Positions 21,759-34,215 of a stretch of 64,000 nucleotides of DNA are shown piece after piece. Made by a program: the position numbers and the translations under genes. How positions within the stretch are numbered: the stretch's first letter is position 1; the number at the start of each line of letters is the position of its first letter. The DNA is from Brevipalpus yothersi (Eukaryota > Arthropoda > Arachnida > Trombidiformes > Tenuipalpidae). The stretch is taken from assembly GCA_003956705.1 (NCBI GenBank), contig QZCP01000024.1:262815-326814 (forward strand), written 5' to 3'. Below the pieces are notes generated by a model, which saw nothing but the letters and a program-made list of their open reading frames with translations, had not been told where the DNA came from and did no database searches.

Positions 21759-23059
21759 GATATCGTGGTCAAAAATTATCTCAGCTGTTTGATATCGAGG
21801 TCAAAAATTATCGCCAAAAACTTGTCAACGAAACAGGAAGCAGTTTAAATTAGTTCCTCACAAGTCCGCAGTGACTGAAGCGACTTGAACGAAAGTCTCT
21901 CCTGGAGAGAGGAAAGTGATTGCTTATCCCACTATTTGGAAGAGAAGCAAGCGCAAAGTACAGCTTATACGCTCTGTAACGTGTGACTCGTTTTTCTCTC
22001 TCTCTCTCTCTCTCTCTCGTGTACGCCATTTTTGTTTTCGGTAAGAGTGTTAAGAAGCTGAGGAGCTCTTATGATCATCATTTCTTTTTTTGATTAGGAG
22101 TTCAGAGGAGAGGGATGGAGTACAAATTGATAGAGGTTGCTAATATTTGATTTAAACTGAAACCAAAATTGGTTGACATGTTAGGGAAGATTAGGTTAGG
22201 TTAGGTCAGGTTAACTCTCAAAGAGCTGAGAGTAGGTCAAGGAGAAGACTCGTTGACTACTGACGATCAATGCGGGATCACTCGCTGACTTTGGACGATC
22301 ATTTCATTATCAACTCACCTTGGACACAGTAATTTGTCGATAGTTTTGAACAAAAATACGAATATAATATACGGGATATCGAGAGAAAGGCATAGGTGAA
22401 AATAGGAACTGATACTTGGATAAACGATTGGCTTGTTTACAAGCGGAATAGCATGCGCAGTAGTTCATGACACGAGCATGCGTGGATCAACCTTGGCCAC
22501 CGACCAAACCAGCTCAAGCAAAGAGTAGCCTACAGGGGGGGCTTGAAGTTCTTGAAATGATAATTCTCGAATGAGATTCGATAAATTTTGGCCACGAGAT
22601 AGAAGAGTATGATAATTTTGACCATCATATCTTTCTATAAGAGCTCAATTATTTCAGAATTTTCATCTATCATGACCAGAAATCTGGTTCAACTGGTGAT
22701 AGAAGGGTTCAGTCGGACTTTTTTGGTGGGATATTGTGGTCAAAAATTATCACACTGTTCTTTCTCGTGGCCAAAAATTATCGAATTTCCATTGAAAATT
22801 ATCATGCCAAGAAACTTTAAGTCCAACCTGTGCGAGCGTGCAAACTTGATGGTAAAGTGAATCAATTCCTTGAACAATCTATAGACAACGCTCAAAGTTA
22901 ATTTTTTCAGCTTTTCCAGCTCTAGCTATCATTTTTGGCCACGAGATTAGGTCCAGAAGATAATTTTTGACTAAGATATCACACCTGAAAGACGAAAATT
23001 TTCATCTATTAGGCTCTTCAGCCATTTTTTTGTTTGTGATATCGTGGCCAAAAGTTATC
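21759..23059. repeat. Array of about nine copies of a 22-bp motif in both orientations
   Basis: The motif GATATCGTGG(T/C)CAAAAATTATC recurs with one to four changes. Plus-strand copies start at 21759, 21791, 22730, 22761 and 23038. Inverted copies lie at about 22580-22600, 22611-22631, 22928-22947 and 22959-22980. Eight of the copies are in close pairs with start-to-start spacings of 31-32 bp, and the ninth stands alone. The DNA between pairs is not obviously repeated. No coding frame explains the conservation. Confidence 0.75.
22191..22212 (+). repeat. Short TTAGG run (arthropod-type telomere repeat)
   Basis: Three perfect TTAGG units at 22191-22205 are followed by TCAGG and TTA. TTAGG is the ancestral arthropod telomere repeat. 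At this length it may be an interstitial telomeric scar or chance. Confidence 0.6.
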
Positions 23060-23699
23060 GAAAAAATACTGATAGTTGTCAGTATTCTAGCAAGTGCCGT
23101 AAGAACTAGTTTGGTGCTCTAGAAAGTGGACAGAGTACCTCATAGGAGTGTGCACTCTTGTAGAGCTAATCTTGGAGCTCAAGAGAATGAACTTCTCTGC
23201 GGAAGTAGCGAGGTAGTTACAGTCATTCAAGTTTGAGAATAGACAAATTTCAAAATTGAGTGAAGAGTTTTTCAGAAAGAGAGAAGAATGTCCTAGTGAG
23301 AGAATTAAAAATCTGGTTCTCTTCCAGAAAGAATGAAGAGATTTCCATAAACAGAGAAAGTCTTTCGAAAATGAATGAAGAAAGATCGATACGAGCACCA
23401 AAAATACCGATCAGACAAAATTTTTGCCATTGAATTGTATGGACATTTTCTGGCCTCACTTGCTCACACAGTGTCAGGGAGCGGATCTCTTCACTCTTTT
23501 TTGAAAAACTTTCTCTGTTTTTTTTGAGAGTTCTTCACTCTTTCCTGAGACCGATCTAAATCCTAATTCCTCCAAGGGTAACTTCTTTTCTCTTCTCTGA
23601 AACTTCTCCACTCAATTTTGAATGTGTCTCTTCTCAATCTTTAAAAGTAATGTGACGAATTTTGATATTCGAAGAGAATGATCATGAAGAGGAAGGGAC

Positions 23700-23900
23700 T
23701 TGGAGAAAAAATCATATTTACTTGACGTTCATCTTTTTTCTTATGAATAAACTCTATCCTCATTTGACAGACCTGAATTGTCCTTACTGCCTATGTGAAG
23801 GGCTCTAATCATGTTATTCTTAAAAAGTCTTATTTCTTTCGAAAAACACTCTCATAATAAAAGCCTTATTTCAATTGAATTTCACTGTATTAACAATTAT
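23700..23900 (+). repeat. Dispersed repeat family, copy B (inverted relative to copy A)
   Basis: Reverse-complement relative of the block at 19.77-20.05 kb, sharing ATTTACTTGACGTTCATC-like text, a CTGAATTGTCCTTACTGCCT segment and a TTTCACTGTA end. The coding register is interrupted by stops. Together the two blocks form a long inverted repeat about 3.7 kb apart. Confidence 0.6.
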
Positions 23901-25604
23901 CAGAAGATCATATCACAAAACTCAAAATGGCAAACATTTCACCGACCAAGGAAAGACTTCTTGCTTGGATTTATTCTGCAAATCAATCTGTCTTCCGAAT
24001 AATGGAAGTCATTGTAGGTGTAAGACTACATTTTCTATGAATTCTAACCATTCATAATTTTTAAGTTGTTATCAGGGTGTCTAAGAAAGTTCCTTCCTTT
24101 GATATGAATTCGGATCGATAGAACAATGAATTTTTGCTCATTATGAGATCATATATCGGATACGAAGTTAGAAAAAATCACACCAAGGAAGAAAATTTTC
24201 AAATTTCTAGCTCAAGAAAGAGAAAAGGAGAATGACGAAAACTTCGGGAAGAAAGTTTTTGGCTTGATTAGTTTTAGATTTTCTCGATCAGAAAAATATT
24301 CTGGAGCGTCGAGGAGTTCAAACCTATATCATCTGAAAGAACATATATTTGAGATTTTTCAGCGAAAACTTGATTCAAAAAAAGAAAAAATCCAGATTTT
24401 ATTAGATTTGTGATCAATTGATTCCGATTTTACAGTGAAAAGATTTATAATGCTCATTTTAAGCTTAGAACTTTTTAGTACATAATAAAAATGTGTATAA
24501 TCAAAATTTTCAAGTCATTTCCGACCGAAAACTTTTCAAATCACTCCAAATTCACCGAAACACAATTAAAATTGACATTCGTGTCGATTTTAATCCAATT
24601 ATCCGCATAAATTTGGATGTGAGAGGGCAACCCATACCCATTGCTCTTATCCTTGGAAAATGTTGGAAAAATCTTATAATCTTGATGCTCCAATGCTCCG
24701 ATATCGGGACTGATTTCATTTTTCTGTATTTTTGACCAGTTTTATCCAAGTTTCTGTAAATTTGGAGTGATTTGAAAAAAATTTGGTTGAGAATGACGCA
24801 TCCCCATTGCCATTACAATGGGAAAATTTGAGTTTCTCAGCCTTGTATCTCCATCAAGAATTAGAATCGGGAGGAAATATTTCATGTAGAGTGTAGTGCC
24901 TTGGAGCACTCTCTAATTGTACACCTAATTCCCGAGTCCCTGTTCTGCCCCTTCCCTTGTGAGAATCTAAATTTGATCGCAGAACAGTGAAGAGGCCTCG
25001 ACAATATGATAACAAAAAGCTCGACAATATTACTAGTCTTAGTTCTAACCTCGGCTATTTGATGATCTATCGACTGTTTGCCTATTGCTGATTTATTTCA
25101 TCGAAGGTGGGCCTCGTCTTATATATATATAATAAATATATATAAAAAAATCCTGAAAAATATCGCTCTCTAGATCACTTAGAACCGAAAATAGTGAGCA
25201 TTTCTTGCACATGGAGGTGTCGAGTTCTATTCGAATTTCCCGTCGATCGAAATTTTTTCTTCTTGCAATTGCACTACCTATCGACATTAGCTTTTTGGAA
25301 TAAAACAAAGAAGATTTTATCTTCTCGCCTTCATATCGAACGAACTTTTCAGACACTCTGATAACTTGAGTAATCCCAAAAAACACCTAAAGAACTATCT
25401 AACGGTGAAATCAAACCACATCCATGGAGAGAGACCATTGACTAGTGGCATGTTCAGTCATTAGTAGATCTGGCAATTTTAATTCTCTTTATTTCCAAAC
25501 TGTGTTGGTTTGTTGGTTTTCATAGGAAAGTAGAAGCAAGTTCAGCAAGATGGAGAGATGGAGTATATTCACTTGATTGAACTTGAGGTGAAAAAAAAAA
25601 TGAA
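23901..25604. other. Intergenic, no supported gene
   Basis: AT-rich sequence with an (AT)n patch at about 25122-25145. Open frames here (for example 24493-24735 and 25093-25386) show no domain or splice partner. Some of it may be degenerate transposon DNA, but I see no terminal repeats. Confidence 0.45.
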
Positions 25605-26054
25605 TCAATCTGATTTTTGTTGTCTCTGAGATATGATTTCACGTAGACTGTTCTCTTTGTCTTTAAGACTTTTCTCCAAAATTGATTTATTTTTTTCCAA
25701 CTCTTGTACTCTTTCGGTGCTCAGTTTGATAGCTGTCTCAAGGTCTTTGGTGATGGTCTCATGTGGTGCTTTGACAAACATTCTACCAATTGATTGGTAA
25801 GTGGTCACACTTGGTGCAAGTGATTTCACCTCAGTAAGAGTCAAATTACATCGTTGACTTGATCTTGTAAGAGCATCAACAGCAGCATCTATTTGCTTCA
25901 TTTTTGCCTGTGTTTCCACCACTTTCATGCCTAACTCTTGGAATTGTCGTTTCAACTCGAGATCAACTGTGGCTAAAAATAATTCAAATGATCAAAATAC
26001 ATCAATACTCATCGAGTGAGTAGAGCAATAAGGGATACAAGATCACTTACCCAT
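25605..26054 (-). CDS. PFDN1: Prefoldin subunit 1
   Basis: Prefoldin 1 is a beta-type subunit of the hexameric co-chaperone that delivers nascent actin and tubulin to the CCT chaperonin in the cytosol. The coding sequence is split: exon 1 contributes only ATGG (26054-26051) before a GTAAGT donor, and exon 2 is 25972-25605. Joined, they read MATVDLELKRQFQELGMKV, closely matching the human start (MAAPVDLELKKAF). Further marks are a first coiled coil (VVETQAKMKQIDAAVDAL), a LTLTEVKSL turn, the beta-hairpin core SIGRMFVKAPHETI and a second coiled coil (VQELEKNKSILEKSLKDKE) with IREM-like NSLREI. The 123-residue product compares with 122 in human. The intron is 78 nt. A broken duplicate lies at 14.3-16.2 kb. 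Confidence 0.93.
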
Positions 26055-26857
26055 GATAGATGACAATTGTTTTAAATAAATAAATTCACACAAAAATTAA
26101 GAAAATTAAGACCAAACTTTGATCATCAAGCAACTGTTTTGAATGTTTTGAATGAAAACAAAACTCCTAAACTGACATGTGCGCTCATGTAAACAAGTTA
26201 CTCTCTCTTTTTCGCTCTCTTCATTTATGAGGTCTTTGAACACCAGAACGCAATAGCATTTCCCTTGGACGCCCAAGATACCTTGATATTGGGGAATACT
26301 CTCACAATCTTGGAATTTTCTCTTACTAAAATCACATTTCTATTCTTTTGATCTAGGTTCAATAAAATTTCCATTCAATCAATTAATTTTGACTATAAAA
26401 TTCGCCCTCATTTAGCATTCTGGTCTGATTGTTTCCATACGTTAACATTCAACGGTAATAATGAGGTTTTCATATCGATAGATAATAATAAAAATAACGG
26501 AAAAAATCTTTCATATCTTCTATTTGGTTGTCAAAAAGTCGCCTGAGCAAAAGAAATGAAATTTATTCCGAACTGTTGATCACTTTTTCAGTAAAAGAGA
26601 AGGTACCAGACAGAAAGGGTTTTTCTGATATATTCTTGGCACTTGAGAAGTTGAGTCAAGCTTTCAAGAGAATGCGCTCATTCATCTTAGAATTTTTGAT
26701 CTCCACCTCATCAAGTTGCCGAAAAAACTTTTTCACTCCTCATTATAACTCCCAACTAGCTTGTTCAAAAGTCTACATCTATGAAGATCTGATTCGCTTG
26801 GCATCTTACTCCACAGCTACCGCGAGACCGCCACTGGTGCCTTATGAGCCTACATAA

Positions 26858-26960
26858 GATGCTGGATGCTCAGCATCCCTGTGATGCGGATGCTGAGCAT
26901 CTCAGCATCCTTCGGCATTTTGTCCTTTTTTGCATCACGCATCCGCATCCGCATCCGCAG
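26858..26960. repeat. GATGC/GCATC palindrome cluster
   Basis: Overlapping palindromes built from GGATGC and its complement include a perfect 15-mer GGATGCTCAGCATCC at 26864-26878 and a near-copy at about 26889-26901. A tandem (CATCCG)n run follows at about 26938-26956. The segment could fold into several alternative hairpins. Confidence 0.75.
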
Positions 26961-27716
26961 CTCATGAGATCACCCCAAACACTCCCTTAGCGAAATACAC
27001 TTGTGATAGATCACAAGCGCTGCACACAAATAATAACCAATTTTCATTCTTACCTTTGCTCATTATTATTATCATCATTTTCATCTTCATTTTTATCCTC
27101 ATCAATTTGATGGCTCTTTCTTCTTCACCTTTTTTCGACGCCTCATCTCCACCGGGTTATAGTTAAGCTTCTTTGAGAGAGGAATACGAATTAATTCCAC
27201 TCAAAAGCCAGAGAGGAGAGAGAGGGAACTCAAAAACACACTCAAATTCTGCCTTCGAGCCCAGTCGCCACCCTCTCTCTTTCTCTTTTCCTCTCTCTCT
27301 CTCCCTCTCTCTGTCTCTCTTTCTCAACCCCAACGACATGAGAAATATCGGTCAATGAGAGAGATATCGTTACTTTTGGAAAAAATTGTTGTTTGGTTAA
27401 ATTTTTTCCCCTTGTGATCATCGTTGTTTTTTATAAATCAATTTAGTTTCACAATGTGACTACTATTCGCCTATCGATCGCCTCTCACTTGTGATCAGAG
27501 TTCGATATGGTTTGACTATCAGTGGCAAACACAAACATACTTTGAAGTAAGATAAGCTTCTGTTCCTTCCTCTCATTCCTATCACTCTCTTCTCTCTCCT
27601 CTTCCTCTCACAATCTAATTGCTTCTCGATAAGCAAACTTTCCTTCGACCATCATCATCGATCCACATCGACATTCGTCTTCAGCCTATCCGGCGGTTAG
27701 TGATCGAAGGTCAGGA
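26961..27716 (+). promoter_or_regulatory. Upstream region / 5' UTR of sif
   Basis: No gene is supported between the palindrome cluster and the sif start. The stretch contains a CT-rich tract at about 27270-27325. It presumably holds the promoter and 5' UTR of the long sif isoform. No TATA box or initiator can be assigned with confidence. Confidence 0.45.
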
Positions 27717-30700
27717 ATGGGAAATAAGCTGAGTTGTTCATGTACACCTCAGGCAAAAAAAGGGTATCAATATGAGGAACAGCAATCATCATCATTCCAA
27801 CAGCAAAGACGTGCTGATGGCCATCTACTTCGATTGTGGGCTGAAGTGTTCCATGTGTCCGCAGCATCCGGAGCCATACGATGGCAACAAGTATCATCCG
27901 ATTTGGTTCCAGTACACTTAACGTGTATACAAGATTCACCGGAATGTGTATTCCAGGTGACTGCATACACGGCTAATGTACAAAAAATATTAGATACAAA
28001 AATAATTCAACCAGGCACACGGTTAGGTCAAGCTTCCGAGTGTTTCATATACTGGAAAGACACATCAACGGGGGACACATGGGGACTGAATTTCACATCG
28101 CCAGATGATGCAAAGCAATTTCGCTATCTGTGTTCTCCAGCATTCAGAATATCACGTAAAGCATCCAGTTCCTATTCATTGCGTCTCAATGAGCCACCAT
28201 CAAAGCGAACAGCCACCGATCGGTCTACAAGTGCAACCGGTAAGCGTAAGCCACAATCGACACCTTCATCACCCTCAAGACGAGCCTATGATGCCGGTGA
28301 GCTACAGTGTACATGTATGACTGTGGATAATTTACATCGTCAACGAAATGGTCGTGTCCGTTATACCGGTACTTCAACGGTACCCAAGTCAGCGTTTCGT
28401 GGAGACATGGCTTCATATCCATCGACAACCTCGGTTCATGCAACCACCATGGCCACGGTTGGCAGTCGAGCGGGTATGCATCCCATGGCATCTCGTGTAC
28501 AAGGATCCAGCCAAATGGCCTCAGCTCATCATCATGCAACACCCCACCAAAAAGCTGCAATGGCTCAAGCTAGTGGTGGTGGACCAAGATCGGTGGGAGG
28601 AGGAGGACTTGCCAATGGAAATACCAGCGTGCCAAAGGGTCATCAAATGATGGCTCAACCATCTCGTAATGCTCAATATTCGCGTGCTCATTATGCTCAA
28701 TCAGCGAGAAGAGAACAATCCAGATCAATGGATTGTCCAGGATATTCTTTTCAAAATGATCGTACCAGTGCCAGTGTGGCTGCTCACCAACGACCAATGG
28801 TTGCCAGTGGGCATCCTCATTATCAATCTCATCATCAAACTGCAATGCATCCGGTTCATCACCAGCAGGCTAATATGGCTCATTATCCACAGGCTGCAAT
28901 GTATCAGCGATCATCCGAAATGCTCCACAGACAAAGATACGGTCCACCGATGGGTGCTTCCACAGTTTCGGATGCAAAATCACGTAGTAAAAGTTCAGAT
29001 GATGTGCGAAGAACAGTAGCCACCGGAACTGATGATCTACAATTGGATTCCAATACATTGAAAAAGATGCTCCATCCATTGGCAGGAAGTACCAAGGACA
29101 CCACAGATACCGGCAATCGGCACACATCTACTACCGGTGTAAACACTCTGATCACTTCCACATCATCGATACCATCAATATCATCATCAGCTCGTCGAGA
29201 AATGCTACGAAATCTTCACCGACCAACGTGGAGCTATTCGGAGGATAGTCGACACAGTGAGCCGGTAATGGATCGTTCAATGGTCTCCTCGTATCGTTCT
29301 GAAGTTAGTCGACGTCGAAGTTTGGAAAGAACTCAGTGTGTCGATTATACAGATCAATCTCCACCACCAGATCACTATTTTTCGGATTCAGCGGCCATGG
29401 CTGGTGGTCGACGAGCAACCACACCGACACCAAGTTCCAGTGGTGATGAAGGATTAGCTGGTCGAGATGGTCGAGTTCGTAGTGAAGGTGAAATGGGTCT
29501 GAGTGGTTTGAGAGGTAGTGAACAATCAGTTCGCCGGTTATTGGCCAAAGTGGATGCTGTCCAGCGTGGTGATAAGAGGCCTTCATCACCAACCATCAAG
29601 TTGCTTCAAGAATATGAGCAACATTTGAGAAATGCACTGGCCAAAGGTGCCGATGCGGATACGTACAGTTTGAATACATTTGAAACAATATTATCACAAT
29701 CAATGGAAAATGTGGTCAGTCTGATGCGTGAGGTACAAAGTGAATTGGATGCGATTCGACGAGAAGAGCAACAGTATCGAGGTAATGAGGAGCATCATTT
29801 TATACGTCATCCATTATCATCATCACAATATCATCTACCTAGTCATCATCATTCAACGGCTTATCCTCATCACAATAGTGCTACTAGTATTAATTTTCCC
29901 ACCGGTGCGGCCTCAGCCTCTTCACTGCACTCGGCCACCCTCACAAGTGGCCATCATTTGGGTAGTTCTAATTTATCTCGTAAAGGTCATCATCACTCAT
30001 GGAATCGAAGCTATACTTTACCTTCACGAGGCACTTCTTTACCTCCTCCTACAATGCAAGGCAGCTCAACCTCTGATCTATGCTCATCTCACTTGAGAAA
30101 ATCTTCTGCACCTATTCTTGATACTCTATCCATAGATAGTGGACTCTTCTCCACTGGTTTGCATCCTCAAGCATCATTCGAAAGCAATGATTCGAAAGCT
30201 TATTTGACCTCTTCTGAGGTGAGTAAAGATATTTCCACTCTCTTTTTCTTTCTTTTTCTATCTTTCTTCCACTGTTTCCTTTATCTGTACATGACAAATG
30301 TTGACTACTTTTTGTTCATCACATTCCACTACTATCGAAAAGCGAAATAGGGACACGAATTTCCTAGGAAATATTTTCTCTCCTCCTTTCTTTTGCCTAT
30401 CTATCTCCATGGACTGATCGAAAAATGTTCACAAAACTGTCTTCTTCTTCTTTTTCTTTTTATTCTTCTTCTTGTAAATACTTTTTTCTTGCGACAATCT
30501 TTTGCCTAACTGCTTCGAACACTTTGGAGATACTATTACTGTTATTATTTTTTTCCAAGATATTTCAAATCATCATTCGGACAGAATAGTATGCCCATGA
30601 GGATTTCGTGTGTGTGTGGATGTATTATACATAAATTTATTCGATGCAATAGTGGAAAAATAGTGTTATATATCCATGAAGCGAGGTCAAAGTGAACCCG

Positions 30701-31761
30701 TTTTTACGATCTCTTTCCGCCTTCTGACTTTTCTCACTGGTTGAAATCATGAGATATTCCGGTGAGAGAGCAAGAAAAACTAGGAGAAGAATATTGATTT
30801 TGTGTATATATGTACGCTACTGCTCTCCACTTCATGGATAACATTGGCTGCTTGTGTGTGATCGAATGAAAGTGAAATGCATTGCAAAATTTATCCGATT
30901 CCCGAACTACCACTACAACTTCTGTCTCTTTTCACCATGTTCGATCAAATCTTGGCTCAAAGTATTGACAATGTAAATGCATCGGAAGCATGGTTCTAGT
31001 GTCGCCTCAGTTTCTGTGTATGTATATCACCCCAAGAAGATACAATTTCCGCAAGAATGACATTAGATTTCTTATTCTGTTAGCTTTTCAAGATCTTCTC
31101 AGCCATATCTTCTGTACGCTTAGCAAAAAAGAGAGACCAAAACTGTGATGGAATAACTGAAATCAACTCAGACAGCAAAATGTCTTATACACTTTATTTG
31201 ATTTACTCTTCAATCGGCTCAATTGTGGTCAGTATTGAGGTGCCATTCGAGCTGTATCTATAATATTGACACTTTGAGAATCAAATCAAGTTAAATATTC
31301 GATAGAATATGTCACTCATGATAACACAGGAATAGTGTAATAGTTATTCCTTTCAATTCTCTCTTCTTTTTCTCTTTTGAGAAGGATGAGAATTTGACAA
31401 ACCTTTTCCTCAACAACTATTGATTCCATGTCATGTTCAAGAATTTTCTCACGACGTGTCAACCATACACAGAATTTTTCAAGACTATCTGAGAACTATA
31501 TAATGTATGAAAAAAATTGAATCTCGAGAAAAAGAATGATGATAATTATAATTTTGAACTAGCAAAAAAAGTGAGAAAAATAAAGAGTAAAAAAGAGCAA
31601 ATTTGTTAACCAAAAAATGCAAAACTTGTACTAGGCTGCTGACGAGTCGTCTTTTGTTATCTGCCAGTCCAGGCTGCATGAGAAGGATGCTGATGGGATC
31701 ATTTGCTTGAATGTCTTCCATCATTTTCTGCGGCTGTAATCACAGTGACCAAGGCTGACTC

Positions 31762-31806
<45 letters not shown>

Positions 31807-32083
31807 GAGTGACGATGATGCTCGAGTGGATGGAATCGACTGAGAAGTGAGCATCAGAATCCAGAGAAACATATGGAATACTCTTTCTAGAATATCCTTC
31901 TTATGAGATAGCTTCTATGAATGATTTACTTTATGCATCTCACAGACACAGTTTCATCTACTTTATAGTGAATATTTTGGAAAAATATTCTCTTCTTCTC
32001 TCTTCTTCTCATCTAAGTGATTGATTCTTATCATCAAGATTGTGGCATCTTTTTCAACAATGCTTGTGGTAGGATTATGGTGG

Positions 32084-32154
<71 letters not shown>

Positions 32155-34010
32155 ATACAATATACATGGTGGAAAAAGCTCATCACCCAATCATGGTCAT
32201 CCATCAAGTTCAACAATTTGCCAGATAAACTAGCAGTCCAAAGTTGGCAAAAAGAGAACATATTATGCCAAAAAGTTACTACCAAAAGAATAGAGTAGGA
32301 AAATGGGAGAGAGACAAAGGATGTGGAACTAGTTAATATCTCGGGAGACGTTTTTATGGTGAAGCTCCAAATCCGCTGAGAAAACATGATCTGCATTAGA
32401 TAATCGCATATATTCTCTTCCATGATCAACCTCCACTTTTTTTGCTCGATGATGATTAATCAACTTGAAATGAAGAATTTCATGTAAATTAGAACTCAGA
32501 TTGGAAAACTTCAGTCATTAATTCTTGCTTATTATGATCGAGAAACTTATACCATAAGGTTCATTTTCCTCAATATCGATTCTCTCATTGGAAATGAGTT
32601 ATCATCAACAACCTAAAAATTATCGAAAGTATTATAGGAAGGTGGAATCATTTCATTTGTGGCTTAATGAGAGAATCTTGGTGCTCATTATTCAATTCAA
32701 TCATTGAACCAATAGCTGATAGGTCTAGAGGGCATAAAAGATTTCTTCTCAGAACATGTGTAATCGTAGGTTTGATTATCCTCCTGTATTCTCATCAGCA
32801 AGAGGATTACATAGATCCTATTTTCAAAGTTCATTTGTAGATGAGCGTATAAACATTTAAATTAATAGTCTCATTGGAATTGAGAGTTTTCCTTCCTATG
32901 TTAGCGTGGGTTTTTATATTCTTTGATTTCTTCAAGATTTTCTAAGATATATCGAGATTATATTGTTGAGTAAATTCGAGAACAGTATCAACCTCAAATA
33001 TTCTTTGATGGGTCTCAAAATAGGAGAATTAGTAGAAAAAAGCATAGTATTCCTGTTCTTTCATCTAGCTAGAAAGAATTTGATTCTGGGTAAATCGATC
33101 GGGTTTGAATAAATATTCCCAGATGATTATGACTACACTTACAAATGCACTGTCAATGGGCATAATTGGCTCCAAAAGAAATCAAAAATCAATCGTAGAT
33201 GAGTTCGATATCTAGCAATTTATTGCCTTCATTCATTTCATCATTAGTTTAAATCATGCTCTACATCTGGTGAAAGCTTTCTGATTTCGAGAAACTCAAC
33301 TGAACAGATGTCTACTCAGAATAATCATGAAACTGTTTCTTTAACATATCGTTTTCTCCAATTTTTCGGATGTTAGGTTCCCCTAATTTCCAGAAACGGT
33401 CGCTGAAACATTAGATTATTGATTTTAAGGAACTCATCGAATAGGTTCCATCTTTTTTCTCTTTCTTTCTGTAAGTGTTGTCTAGTAGCATTTCGAAAGC
33501 AAAAACTTCTAGTTGAGCGGTAATTCTTAAATCAGTTGATGCTCTGAAAGAATTTCAATTGCAGTCGGAGAGAGGAATGCGCTACAAATTGTTGAAATTC
33601 CGATACCGATGTCAGATTTCTGCTCAAATGGCTGATTTTATTGCCCACTATAACCAAAGAATTGTATGTGTTGACCTCTTGATGTTAACCATTGATGAAA
33701 ACAATAAGATTGCAGACCTGTTTCAATCTCTTCTCAGGAAGGTGATGAAATTGATACTTTCAATGGGGTGTAAATAATTGACCGAACATTTAAATGGTTT
33801 ATTCAAGTAGCGATAAAAATCCAAGTTTAAACTAAATTTTGTCTCATGATTAGTGATTGCTCATACAGAAACTGATCTGAAATTTACCACAAAATTAGAA
33901 AGAATTTGAGAATATCTCAAAAAATGGGAAAAATTTTACAAAACACTAGTGGAGAAGGCCAGTTATACCGGCCAAAACCTAGATGGGTAAAACTCGACAA
34001 AAGTTTGAAC

Positions 34011-34041
<31 letters not shown>

Positions 34042-34130
34042 TCCTCTTTCTCGGTCTCTCTCTTTCTCTCTCTTTCTCTCTCTTTTCCTCGGTCTCTCTC
34101 TCTTTCTTTCCCTCTGTTTCTCTCTGTCTT

Positions 34131-34215
<85 letters not shown>

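Noticed and set aside
28105..29161. Overlapping frames on both strands inside the first sif exon
   Set aside because: They are shadows of the 834-codon sif frame, which is supported by family similarity. Their His/Met/Trp-rich text is an artefact of the CAT-rich exon.
33559..33777. AG-preceded frame RGMRYKLLKFRYRC... in the sif first intron
   Set aside because: It has no domain or in-phase splice to sif. A loosely similar start near 22115 hints at a repeat but the match is too short to call.
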